Below are positions 56,156 to 64,000 of a stretch of DNA of 64,000 nt, piece by piece. The number at the start of each line of letters is the position of its first letter. Within the stretch, counting starts at the first letter, position 1. The DNA is taken from the IMG/VR virus record IMGVR_UViG_3300032053_000009, positions 18,630 through 82,629 of that record. One strand, 5' to 3'. This stretch comes from a virus. The notes under the pieces are model-generated. The model made no database searches. It worked only from the letters and a program-made list of their open reading frames with translations, and was not told where the DNA came from. The position numbers and the translations under genes are program-made.

Positions 56156-58618
56156 TCAACTCACCCCCGCTGGTTGAAGCTCTTTTTTGGCCTGAGCTTC
56201 TTTAAGCCGTTGCAGCGTCAGCTCAATCGCTTTCAAATTATCGTCAATCTTTTTAATGTGAGACGGATGACTATTGGTTCCGATATTCATTTTTGCTTTC
56301 GAGAACGCCTCATGAGCTTCATCATATTGGCCACGATTAAACAAGATGACGCCAATATCATTCCAGGCACCCCACAACTTTGGATCAAGCTCAACCGTCT
56401 TCCTGTACAGGATAAGCGCTTCATCAAACTTTTTCGTGTGATAAAGATGAATCGCCCGAATAAAAAACGGACGAGGATCTTTAGGCGTCAGCTCGCACTG
56501 ACGTTCAGCCAGCTTGTAATACCAATCATGCTTGGCGTTCAGGGAATGCTTCTCTTTCAAATATCCAAAATGATAGAGAGGCGTTTCTGTTCGCACGATA
56601 TTGACCTTGCGCACTTTGCCCAACTCAACCAAGCTGTCGTCAATGTCTTCATGCACAAGTCTCGTGTAGAAAATACGAGGATCGTTGACGAACATTCGCA
56701 GTGTTTCAGATAACACCCAATTTGAATCCCATCCTTTCACGTGCGGATCTTCCTGATAGTTACGAATCGGGAACAGATAAGCATCCACGTTTTCTCGTTG
56801 CGCCAACTTCCAAATGTTAAAGAGTTGATCCCGTGGTATCACTTCATCCGCATCAAGCCGCAATATCCAAGGCTTTGTGCACGAACGCACCGCTGCGTTA
56901 CGAGGCTCGGCAAAGCCTTGCGTTGGAATGTCCCAAGGAAATTCAATCACCCTGGCGCCAAGCGATTTGGCGATTTCAACAGTCTTGTCCGTGCTTCCGG
57001 TATCGCACACCACCACTTCGTCAGCGATAGCCAGCCCGCTTTTAATCGCTCGCTCAATGTTTTCCTCTTCATTTTTAGCCATGATGCTTAAGCTAAGTTG
57101 ATTGTACCGAGGCAGCTTTTTCTTCCAGTCATTGAATTTGGTCAGCTCGTCATTAAACCGTTTGTCCTCATCTTCAATGCGCTTAGCCTCAATTTCTGGC
57201 GACTCTTTATAGCCGTCCGGCTTCTCCAAATGATCCGGCGTACAGTGCGTGTCTGCCCAGAGCTTATAGCCAGCACAGATCGCCCGTGTGCAGAAGTCCC
57301 GATCTTCACCACGCATATTGCTTGGCAAATTTGGCACCCTGGTATAGCTGACGCCCTTCTCTACTACCTCTTTCCATATCAGCGTGCACGCCCCCAAGCC
57401 ACCCACTGGATACATCCCAGGACGCTTCAACATAGAGATAAAATCATTGCTGATTTCATACCCGCCACGAATCCAAACGTTCGGAAGCGGCTGAGCATCT
57501 TTGTGACCCCAAATCGCCCAAAACACTTCGGACACGATTGGTCGTTCAAGCCCAACCATATGCTTCACAATGCGTGGGTGGCGAATAATGATGTCTGAGT
57601 CGATCATGAACAGCGCTTCCGAGCTGAACTTGTGCAGCGACGCCAGCGCACGATTCCTCATGTAAGCCATGTTTGCCAGCTTCTGATCTTCCCACGTGTG
57701 CTCTTTGTCAGAAGCGTTGCCGAAGTTGATGGTCTCGATCTCAATGAGCTTGTATATTTTGTCCTTCAACGCCGCCCACGTTTTCAGCTTTTCATGCGTG
57801 TCATCATAAGAGTCATTGACAATAAAATAGAAACTCAGCTTGTCCTTGGGGTAATCAATACTCTCCAACCCTTCCAAGAACCGATCCAAAACCCAGCCAC
57901 GATTGCGCAAAAGCGAAGCCACCAAAATCGGCGGCCACTCAATCTCGTCCTTAAATGGCTTGAGCTTGGGCGCCATAAAAATGGAATGAGCGTGCTCAAG
58001 ATTGATCCCTGTCGCCCGCTGAAGATAGAACTCGTACTTGCGCTCCTTATCAGCGTCTTTTGCCCATCCCCAATGATTCAAAAACAGATCCGAACGAGCT
58101 GTACCATTTAGAGTCTCGGCAATGTACCGAGGCACGCAGCCGCAATGAATGGCGCCCGCAAAGCCAAACGGCTGATCCTTGTACCGGAAGAGCCGTGTGA
58201 TGAGCGGACTCCAATACCCATCCACCCTGTACTCGTTCTCATTCCACATATCCAAGAGCCGAACCGAATACCAATCGTACTTGTCGGTCTTGATCAGCTC
58301 CGGCAGCTCCTTTATAAAGCTGTCGCTGAATGTTTCGTCAGCGTCTTGACTGATGATCCAATCCCCTTCTTTGGCAAACTTCTTTGTCAATTCCCATTGC
58401 ACGTTGCGAAGTTTTGATTCATCAATTCCGAACATAGACTGGTCAAACGGCGACGTAAAAAACGTCACCTTGGGATACGACCGACAAATTTCCTCGGTCT
58501 TGTCCGTGCTGCGATCATCCAGAACAAGAATCTTGTCTGCAAACTTCGACGCATTGTCAAGAACCCGTTTCAGGTATCTGTCGGCTTCATTGCGAAGCAT
58601 TATTTGAGTAATGATCAT
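56156..58618 (-). CDS. Multi-domain family-2 glycosyltransferase with TPR
   Basis: 820 residues, AAGGAGA before the ATG. Domain 1 (1-220) is GT2-like: L-R-N-E-A-D, L-D-D-R-S-T-D-K-T, and D-A-D at 92-94. Domain 2 (230-475) is a second GT fold, N-D-S-Y-D-D-T, D-S-D at 340-342 and a late R-G-E-D-R-D-F-C. Domain 3 (505-690) has S-I-M-A-K-N-E-E-E-N-I, C-D-T-G-S-T-D-K-T-V-E-I-A and D-A-D at 589-591. Residues 705-790 are two TPRs (A-I-H-L-Y-H-T-K-K-F-D-E-A, D-I-G-V-I-L-F-N-R-G-Q-Y-D-E-A). It probably transfers sugars to a virion or host surface target. Confidence 0.85.
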   Translation of the reverse strand: MIITQIMLRNEADRYLKRVLDNASKFADKILVLDDRSTDKTEEICRSYPKVTFFTSPFDQSMFGIDESKLRNVQWELTKKFAKEGDWIISQDADETFSDSFIKELPELIKTDKYDWYSVRLLDMWNENEYRVDGYWSPLITRLFRYKDQPFGFAGAIHCGCVPRYIAETLNGTARSDLFLNHWGWAKDADKERKYEFYLQRATGINLEHAHSIFMAPKLKPFKDEIEWPPILVASLLRNRGWVLDRFLEGLESIDYPKDKLSFYFIVNDSYDDTHEKLKTWAALKDKIYKLIEIETINFGNASDKEHTWEDQKLANMAYMRNRALASLHKFSSEALFMIDSDIIIRHPRIVKHMVGLERPIVSEVFWAIWGHKDAQPLPNVWIRGGYEISNDFISMLKRPGMYPVGGLGACTLIWKEVVEKGVSYTRVPNLPSNMRGEDRDFCTRAICAGYKLWADTHCTPDHLEKPDGYKESPEIEAKRIEDEDKRFNDELTKFNDWKKKLPRYNQLSLSIMAKNEEENIERAIKSGLAIADEVVVCDTGSTDKTVEIAKSLGARVIEFPWDIPTQGFAEPRNAAVRSCTKPWILRLDADEVIPRDQLFNIWKLAQRENVDAYLFPIRNYQEDPHVKGWDSNWVLSETLRMFVNDPRIFYTRLVHEDIDDSLVELGKVRKVNIVRTETPLYHFGYLKEKHSLNAKHDWYYKLAERQCELTPKDPRPFFIRAIHLYHTKKFDEALILYRKTVELDPKLWGAWNDIGVILFNRGQYDEAHEAFSKAKMNIGTNSHPSHIKKIDDNLKAIELTLQRLKEAQAKKELQPAGVS

Positions 58619-58636
58619 TTGTTTCTCCTTGTGTTT

Positions 58637-59332
58637 TCAGTTTTCATTTACGTATTCCTCTACAGTCGCCGGAGTAGTGATTGATTTGGCATGTTCCAAA
58701 TTAACCCCATCCGCACGACCGTCAAGATAAAATTGTTGTTTGGCTAACCGTTTGTCTTCGTTAGCCCAGCCCCAATGAATAATCTTTATGTCCCGCCGCT
58801 CAGTGCCGTTTGCACTGTCCACGATATACTTCGGCAAAAGCGGAACGTGATTAACCGCTGTCGGCAACTCCGCTGGCAAATTCTTATATCGAAAGAAAAC
58901 CTCTTTCACTGGCGACCAATATCCATCCACCCTGTACGTTGTCGGCGACCACATATCCAAAAGCCGAAACCGGAACCAATCGTGTTCAGATGCCATCAGC
59001 TCCTTAACTTTTAAGGTGAATGACTTTTCTATTTCTTCATCAGCGTCAAGCGCCAAAATCCAATCCCCATCTTTGGCAATCTCGCACGTTTTCTGCCACT
59101 GCACTTCACGAAACTTCGGCTCATTGATCGGATACATCGGAACATCAAAGGGCGATTCACGAAATAGAATATTCGGAAACGACCGACACACCGATCTCGT
59201 GGCGCCTCCGTCATCGCTCTTATCGTCCAAGATCATGACGTAATCAACAGCGTCGGTAATAGAAGTCAGCACCTTCACAAAGTAAGAATTGTGAGCTTCA
59301 TTACGCACGATCATGGATGCCACGATAGCCAT
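58637..59332 (-). CDS. Family-2 glycosyltransferase, single domain
   Basis: 231 residues, GGAGAAAT before the ATG. It parallels domain 1 of the upstream large enzyme throughout: M-I-V-R-N-E-A, I-L-D-D-K-S-D-D, S-P-F-D-V-P-M, V-Q-W-Q-K, D-A-D at 96-98, Y-R-V-D-G-Y-W-S-P and H-W-G-W-A. The two are thus paralogues that arose by duplication or splitting. The DAD motif binds the metal-nucleotide sugar. Substrate unknown. Confidence 0.85.
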   Translation of the reverse strand: MAIVASMIVRNEAHNSYFVKVLTSITDAVDYVMILDDKSDDGGATRSVCRSFPNILFRESPFDVPMYPINEPKFREVQWQKTCEIAKDGDWILALDADEEIEKSFTLKVKELMASEHDWFRFRLLDMWSPTTYRVDGYWSPVKEVFFRYKNLPAELPTAVNHVPLLPKYIVDSANGTERRDIKIIHWGWANEDKRLAKQQFYLDGRADGVNLEHAKSITTPATVEEYVNEN

Positions 59333-59962
59333 TTATTTCTCCAACACTACGCCATAGACAGCCAATTGATCGACATGACAATCAATGTCGAACTCACGAC
59401 TGGTCAACACATCCACGGGAAGCACCGGAGTAATACCAAGATTTCCTGCGAACTTGGTAAAGTCGGCCAACGAGAACTGATACGGGCTTGGCTCAATGCT
59501 GACATCCACGGTGAGATAAAAACGACACCCTGGCTTGAGCACTCTCATACACTCATTGAACGTCTCCATCGGATCATTGCCTACGTGCTCCAAAACGCTG
59601 ATGCAAAAAACAGCATCAAAGTTATTGTCTGGGAACGGCATTTTTCTAACATCCGAAACACACGGAACGAGATTTGGAAGCTCTTGTTCGTGCACAGCAA
59701 TCGCTGGGTCGATGTCAACATTAACGACCTTCTTCACTTTCTTGCACAGATACCGCTGAAACACGGAATGACCGCCGCCCGCATCCAGCACGACATGATC
59801 AATGTCCAGATAAGTGTCCTGAAGTATGATCCACGGGTACTCCCATTGACGGCTCCACGCCAGCCGACCTTTGTTCAGCATCTCCAAGTCTTTCTTCATG
59901 GAGACGAACTCCGGCTTAAGCAGATCCGTTTTGAGTCCATATGTATGCGATATGACTTTCAT
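59333..59962 (-). CDS. SAM-dependent methyltransferase, class I
   Basis: 209 residues. Motif I is V-L-D-A-G-G-G-H-S at 58-66, a G-x-G-type loop; N-V-D-I-D at 81-85 is motif II; F-C-I-S-V-L-E-H-V at 119-127 and R-V-L-K-P-G-C-R-F-Y-L at 140-150 complete the class I pattern. It resembles methyltransferases found next to glycosyltransferases in surface-sugar clusters, so a sugar O-methyltransferase is plausible. It ends just at the start of the GT gene and is very probably co-translated. Confidence 0.82.
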   Translation of the reverse strand: MKVISHTYGLKTDLLKPEFVSMKKDLEMLNKGRLAWSRQWEYPWIILQDTYLDIDHVVLDAGGGHSVFQRYLCKKVKKVVNVDIDPAIAVHEQELPNLVPCVSDVRKMPFPDNNFDAVFCISVLEHVGNDPMETFNECMRVLKPGCRFYLTVDVSIEPSPYQFSLADFTKFAGNLGITPVLPVDVLTSREFDIDCHVDQLAVYGVVLEK

Positions 59963-59965
59963 CGT

Positions 59966-60847
59966 TTATCCGACAACATTCAACTCGTGCGCCCAGTACG
60001 CACCTTCAACGCCGTTTTCCCACTTCACCATAAACGAGCCGTCCTTGTTTTTCTTCTGAACGATCCCTTGATGAGCACCTTTCGCCACCGTCGCTAACCG
60101 AGTCACGGGCTTGTACCCTTCTTCTTTGGGAACGACAAATGAGGCTTTCTTGTCCATCTTCGGAACCGACAACGCATTCAACACCGCCGTCGCTATACGT
60201 AACGACGCCTCTCTCTTTTTGTTTTTGTCTATGAATTCATCGAGAGTTGTTTTCTCGTTGGCGTTCCCAAACTTCTTAAATGAACAATATTCCTTTTGCT
60301 CCGCCTTCATGTAGAACGGACAAGCGCTGTCACCGAATGTGCCTCGGCACGCATGAATCTCAATTTTGACCTCATCCATCGGACAAATGGGAGCTTCTGA
60401 CTTCAGCTCTGCAAACACTTCAACGCCAGCCTTCGCTACCTTGGCGTTGTCGATACGAACCAAAGCGAATCCAGATTCCCAATCCAAATCAATAATGGAT
60501 GCCTTTTTTTGATATTTCTTGTTCACGTAAGCCAGCACTTCACGAGAAATGGTATTAGCATCCCAGTTTGTACTGTTCGTGTTTTTCAAGTCCCATTGCG
60601 CCGCCACAAAAAGAGCGTCATCTGCTGCCGCATAATGAGACCATTGCTCTGTCACTTTGCCAGACTCCACGGCTTGGAATTCTGTTGGTTCGTTCTGAGG
60701 TCGTGCCTCCCATACCGTCTTCGTCATATTCCACTTCCAAGACTTACCAGCACCAGGATCGGTCGTCGGTTTTGGAACGGATGGACGCTGTGCCACCCTA
60801 TGATGTCTTTGCTCCTTTAATGTTTGGAGCCGATCTTTAATGTTCAT
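59966..60847 (-). CDS. Hypothetical protein with Cys cluster and SH3-like C-terminus
   Basis: 293 residues, AGGAGGAA upstream. The N-terminal 60 residues are basic and look disordered. The middle has A-C-R-G-T-F-G-D-S-A-C-P-F-Y and Y-C-S-F, a three-Cys group that could bind metal. The C-terminal 45 residues (A-T-V-A-K-G-A-H-Q-G-I-V-Q-K-K-N-K-D-G-S, V-K-W-E-N-G-V) fit a small SH3/KOW-like barrel. Position between the ART-like and methyltransferase genes suggests a virion or head-associated role. Family not recognised. Confidence 0.65.
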   Translation of the reverse strand: MNIKDRLQTLKEQRHHRVAQRPSVPKPTTDPGAGKSWKWNMTKTVWEARPQNEPTEFQAVESGKVTEQWSHYAAADDALFVAAQWDLKNTNSTNWDANTISREVLAYVNKKYQKKASIIDLDWESGFALVRIDNAKVAKAGVEVFAELKSEAPICPMDEVKIEIHACRGTFGDSACPFYMKAEQKEYCSFKKFGNANEKTTLDEFIDKNKKREASLRIATAVLNALSVPKMDKKASFVVPKEEGYKPVTRLATVAKGAHQGIVQKKNKDGSFMVKWENGVEGAYWAHELNVVG

Positions 60848-60878
60848 TGAGTGTTCCTCCTCCTTAAATCAGAAACCA

Positions 60879-62858
60879 TTACTTCGACGGCTGCTCTGAC
60901 ATACAAAGCGACCGACGTTGCAGGTAATCTTCTATTTCTAAAGCCTCATATACGTCAGGATCTTTCAGTGTCGGTTCTCTAAATTGGACAAATACCATCC
61001 ACTTCTTATGTTCCGTGCTCAACTCCGCTTGCGCCTGAACAAATGAAATGCACTCTGACCCGTCATCGTTAGCAATCAAACCATTCAGATCAGGCTTGCT
61101 CCTGGTGGGGGTTCCTGGGGGTAAATCGGGAGCGGACTCTCCTGGCTTGGCGGCCTCTCCTCGTCCTTCTTCTTTCGTCGTTTTTTCTTCGGGAGCGGTT
61201 TCGGTTCTTCGGGTAGAGGGTTTTTCTTGTCCTCCGGCTTTGACTCTATCGAGTCTTGCATTGGCAACCTCCAAAATAATTTTCGAGGCATCGGCAATCA
61301 TTTCGGCGGCGTTTCCATATTCCTGTTTCATGCTGGTTCGGAAATCAACCAACCCAACAGTGATGTCTTCAGGATCAATAAATCGTAGTTCGCCACTCGG
61401 CGTCTCGTTATCGACAGCCCAATAACGAATGCTGTCCACGGTGTCAATGTGTCCCAGCGCCTTGTAATATTCCAAATTGGCGTCATAGGAATCCCAAAGG
61501 ATCTGAAATTGATCCGGCGACAATGATTGATCCGCCGCAGACCGCACACCGTAATCAAGTCTGCTCTTCAAGCCTTTGCCTTCTAAAATGCTTTCGTCGT
61601 AATAGCGACGATCAATATCCTTCATGATCTCGTCTTCGGTTTTGTGACGCACAAATTCAATTTCATTCGGATGAACTTCAAAAATCTCCTGACCGTTAAT
61701 CGGTCTGTTCCAGCGAACCACGATGTCGATGTCGGCTTCGTGGTGCATCTTCGATATGGCAATCACCTCGCCCTCGGTGCTGGTGTTGATGTCCTTAACA
61801 ATATCCCCGACCGTTATCAAAAGCGTCTTCTCATCTTCAGCGCTAAATCGGTTCAAAGAATAATTGCCGTACCCGTCCTGAACCATTGTGCCTTTGCGCA
61901 TCAAGCCAAAGAGATGTTCTGGCGGATAAGCTAAATTGGATTTCTTCATTAAGGAAAGAAGGTACGGCGCCGCACGCTGAACGAACGACGGAATGTTCCT
62001 GGGATGAACTTCGCCGCAGTCGTTCACGAGTCCGTGAAATACAGCCAGCTCTTTTTTATCAGACACGACCGACAGCAAGTCCTCAAGGCTGAACGCCACG
62101 TCAAACGCCGACATCTTAAATGCCCTGCGACACCACGGGTTATAAACAGCCCTCACAAACAGCGGCGAAATGGCTGCTTTGGGCACGAAAAACGACACAT
62201 CTGCGTCACCATCTGACGGCACGCCTTCAACCGCATTGGGGGGCACTTTCACGATCACGACCTGATAGCCACGATGATTGGCTGCCACGCCAATTGAATC
62301 CGTCAAGGTCTCACTCTCCGGCACCCCGTTAGCCACCGGATCAGCAAAGCGGCTCACAGCGGCGTACAGCGTCAGCGACGCCTGCGTAGATGACAGCTCG
62401 TGATGAGGCAGGTTCAAAAACAATTCCACCATCTCCCACGCTTCATCAAATTTACCTTTGTCGATCAGATCCTTGAACTTCCTCAAATCCTCTTCATCCG
62501 CCCGTTGAATAAACTGAGCCGTCTCCATGACACCCATCCAACCAGGATAAAACAGGGATTGACGCTTTATGGATGACCGGATGTGAATCGGTGGGTTGTA
62601 AATAGACAATATGCGGTCGGCAGCAATCACTTTTTTGGTGTACATTCCGAGAGATCCAACCGACACAATGTGCTCGCCAGGAACGTCAACCTCAACCACC
62701 ACGGGCTTGCCTCCCGACAGCGCCCGCAACGAAGCGAAGAAAACGGCTTCATTGAGCGATGATGTCAACCACGCTGGCTGCTTATTTTCCCAGTCCCAAA
62801 GCCCATGTTTTGAAATCTTGTCTACGAGTGCGTCTGTTGTTCCGTGATAAACTTTCAT
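60879..62858 (-). CDS. ADP-ribosyltransferase-like N-terminal domain fused to large virion-type protein
   Basis: 659 residues. Residues 1-92 match the ART-like pattern of short YHGT proteins: V-Y-H-G-T-T at 3-8, a G-L at 19-20, P-A-W-L-T-S-S-L-N-E-A-V-F-F-A at 28-42, then V-V-V-E-V-D-V, and a terminal A-A-D-R-I-L-S-I-Y. Residues 100-480 are helical/beta and unfamiliar, with a DPEDITVG segment near 495. A Glu/Lys/Pro-rich linker is at 550-600, and a last domain follows to 659. The enzyme could modify host proteins at infection if packaged. Invariant catalytic Glu is not clear; assignment is from motif order. Confidence 0.6.
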   Translation of the reverse strand: MKVYHGTTDALVDKISKHGLWDWENKQPAWLTSSLNEAVFFASLRALSGGKPVVVEVDVPGEHIVSVGSLGMYTKKVIAADRILSIYNPPIHIRSSIKRQSLFYPGWMGVMETAQFIQRADEEDLRKFKDLIDKGKFDEAWEMVELFLNLPHHELSSTQASLTLYAAVSRFADPVANGVPESETLTDSIGVAANHRGYQVVIVKVPPNAVEGVPSDGDADVSFFVPKAAISPLFVRAVYNPWCRRAFKMSAFDVAFSLEDLLSVVSDKKELAVFHGLVNDCGEVHPRNIPSFVQRAAPYLLSLMKKSNLAYPPEHLFGLMRKGTMVQDGYGNYSLNRFSAEDEKTLLITVGDIVKDINTSTEGEVIAISKMHHEADIDIVVRWNRPINGQEIFEVHPNEIEFVRHKTEDEIMKDIDRRYYDESILEGKGLKSRLDYGVRSAADQSLSPDQFQILWDSYDANLEYYKALGHIDTVDSIRYWAVDNETPSGELRFIDPEDITVGLVDFRTSMKQEYGNAAEMIADASKIILEVANARLDRVKAGGQEKPSTRRTETAPEEKTTKEEGRGEAAKPGESAPDLPPGTPTRSKPDLNGLIANDDGSECISFVQAQAELSTEHKKWMVFVQFREPTLKDPDVYEALEIEDYLQRRSLCMSEQPSK

Positions 62859-63289
62859 AGCTGAGCTTCCCCTTTCAGTCCAAAACTGTCCACACGAACT
62901 GGTTTTAACTCGGCCTTGTCACGGCAATAAACGATAACCGAGCAATTCTTGTCCCCTGGATGGCTCCTTTCAAAGAGCGGAGCGTCATGAGACAATCCCG
63001 ACAAAAACTGGTTCAGATCCCACCGCTGGCCGTGCAAGGCCACACACACGTCATGCACCGACGCCCCACTGTCCCATTGCACGGTGTCGTACCCTTTGGA
63101 CATAAGCGCTTGCAAAACTGGTCTGGACAGATCCTTTCTATGGTTCCCACGACCCCGCCCTGGCGTCTTACTTGGCTCTTTGATCGTGTCTTGTTTCTTG
63201 CGAACGAATTTCTCTTTGAACCTGCGCCACAACCCGCCCCAGTCTATGGCCTTTCTCTCCATCGGCTGTTCAATGGCTGTCCAAGGCAT
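62855..63289 (-). CDS. Hypothetical protein, first gene of structural cluster
   Basis: 144 residues from the ATG 63287-63289; GGGAGA stands eight bases upstream, whereas the ATG at 63298 directly abuts that box. The N-terminal 60 residues are strongly basic (RRFKEKFVRKKQD, KTPGRGRGNHRKD), followed by a mixed domain (V-Q-W-D-S-G-A-S-V-H-D-V-C-V-A-L-H-G). ATGA overlap with the ART-like gene. Function unknown. Confidence 0.65.
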   Translation of the reverse strand: MPWTAIEQPMERKAIDWGGLWRRFKEKFVRKKQDTIKEPSKTPGRGRGNHRKDLSRPVLQALMSKGYDTVQWDSGASVHDVCVALHGQRWDLNQFLSGLSHDAPLFERSHPGDKNCSVIVYCRDKAELKPVRVDSFGLKGEAQL

Positions 63290-63333
63290 TTTTCGCATCT
63301 CCCTTAAAAAACGAATCTAAAAATCAACTCAAA

Positions 63334-63377
63334 TACTTGCACAGTTTCGACCCTCTCCCCGTATATGTTATAGGGAG
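63334..63377 (+). promoter_or_regulatory. Promoter-like repeat element, copy C
   Basis: Plus-strand TTGCAC at 63337-63342, a 19-base spacer ending CTCCCCG, then TATATGTTATAGGG. It keeps the spacing of copies A and B but differs by one base in the TATA block. The adjoining GGGAGGA serves as ribosome binding site of the gene at 63387. It lies in an 88-97 bp divergent interval with the structural cluster. Confidence 0.6.
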
Positions 63378-63386
63378 GACAACTTT

Positions 63387-63911
63387 ATGAAAACAGCTAA
63401 AATATGGCGCCCAGATCTGGGACGGTACGTCGAAGTTGACGCCGCCGTCGTTGAAAAAATCAAAGCCGCCTCAAAAATCAAGAACGCTCGCAACCTCTTA
63501 CACAAAGAATCAGCACAAACATTCTTTCAGCGAGTCAACATCATTGATCTTGCGTTTCGCCTCTTCTTCTTTTTCGGTATTGTCTGCCCGTGTGTCGGGA
63601 TTGTTATTTACGGCTTCGTTCAATCCGTCGGTACACAAACCTCTCTCCAAGTGCTGGCTCTTCTTGGCGTTCTTGTTGGCATCATGTTCGTACTTGTCGT
63701 GCTCTGCTACCTCAGCCAATTGCCCGCCAACGAGCTTTCTCTTGGCTTAACTGTCGGCACCTTCATCAAAGCTATTGTCATGACGCCAATCGCCTTAATC
63801 GGCTCGTTCTTTGTCGCCAAAGCCCCCAAAGGCACCGTGGGCGCTGGCGGCATCGTCTCCGACATGATTAATGACGCTGGCGAAATCATTGACAAGGTGA
63901 AACACAGATGA
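63387..63911 (+). CDS. Three-TM membrane protein
   Basis: 174 residues, GGGAGGA upstream. A soluble, basic N-terminus (1-50) precedes three hydrophobic segments: about 53-79 (I-I-D-L-A-F-R-L-F-F-F-F-G-I-V-C-P-C-V), 87-109 and 121-145. The C-terminal 25 residues are polar (I-V-S-D-M-I-N-D-A-G-E-I-I-D-K). No family recognised. It is directed away from the structural cluster by promoter-like copy C and overlaps the next gene as ATGA. An early host-membrane function is possible. Confidence 0.75.
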   Translation: MKTAKIWRPDLGRYVEVDAAVVEKIKAASKIKNARNLLHKESAQTFFQRVNIIDLAFRLFFFFGIVCPCVGIVIYGFVQSVGTQTSLQVLALLGVLVGIMFVLVVLCYLSQLPANELSLGLTVGTFIKAIVMTPIALIGSFFVAKAPKGTVGAGGIVSDMINDAGEIIDKVKHR

Positions 63912-64000
63912 GATCGCTCAAGCTCATCAAACACTTCGTCGGCTACAAGCTCGGTCTATATCAAACATCAATCCGAGGGCGTCCGTGGGCGATCCTGTTA
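63908..64000 (+). CDS. Partial CDS at right edge
   Basis: An ATG at 63908-63910 overlaps the stop codon of the membrane-protein gene as ATGA and opens a frame of 31 codons that reaches the end of the window without a stop. The visible N-terminus is basic (RSLKLIKHFVGYKLGLYQT). Not enough remains to name it. Confidence 0.55.
   Translation, partial: MRSLKLIKHFVGYKLGLYQTSIRGRPWAILL

Noticed and set aside
61085-61297. Lys/Pro-rich 70-residue frame nested in the ART-like gene
   Set aside because: It overlaps the low-complexity linker, which easily produces open frames, and has no ribosome binding site that stands out.

Overview
The window is entirely bacteriophage DNA: a dense, almost gap-free run of genes from a tailed phage with a contractile tail (myovirus type). 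Tail sheath, tail tube, frameshifted tail assembly chaperones, tape measure, hub, spike, gp25-like and J-like baseplate proteins are all recognisable. No bacterial housekeeping genes, integrase, tRNA, rRNA, CRISPR array or insertion sequence was seen. Terminase, portal, capsid and DNA polymerase are absent, so 64 kb is only part of a large genome. The host cannot be read from the sequence; it evidently uses strong AGGAGG-type ribosome binding sites.

Layout. (1) 1-8280, mostly minus strand: small, probably early genes, many with Cys/His clusters, plus a DUF932 protein, a DUF3846 protein, an HExxH metalloprotease-like protein and a small HTH protein, with two zinc-ribbon-type or acidic genes on the plus strand at 6.6-7.1 kb. 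(2) 8453-12175, plus strand: a replication/repair cassette (SNF2-like helicase, DnaC-like ATPase, two HNH-family proteins) ending at a large hairpin. (3) 63289 down to 12289, minus strand: one uninterrupted 51 kb structural and lysis cluster. In transcription order it holds an ADP-ribosyltransferase-like protein, a methyltransferase and glycosyltransferases, two proteins built from a QLS-type repeat, neck-region proteins including a permuted NlpC/P60-like protein, sheath, tube, G/GT chaperones, tape measure, baseplate, a 20 kb array of fibre genes, then endolysin and holin. (4) 63387-64000, plus strand: a membrane protein and the start of another gene.

The most unusual content is the fibre investment. 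Nine genes carry thirteen copies of one galactose-binding-like domain. One 1,406-residue fibre is made of short beta-type repeats, one fibre tip has fourteen HxH motifs, and two further proteins carry about 45 copies of a QLS repeat. Consecutive fibre genes are joined by TAATG-type junctions in which the last codons of one gene contain the ribosome binding site of the next. A three-domain glycosyltransferase with TPRs, its single-domain paralogue and a methyltransferase sit in the same transcription unit and are candidates for virion modification.

Regulatory signals: a repeated promoter-like element (TTGCAC, 19 bp, TATATG) precedes three separate gene groups, and an A_AAA_AAC slippery site produces the tail chaperone fusion.
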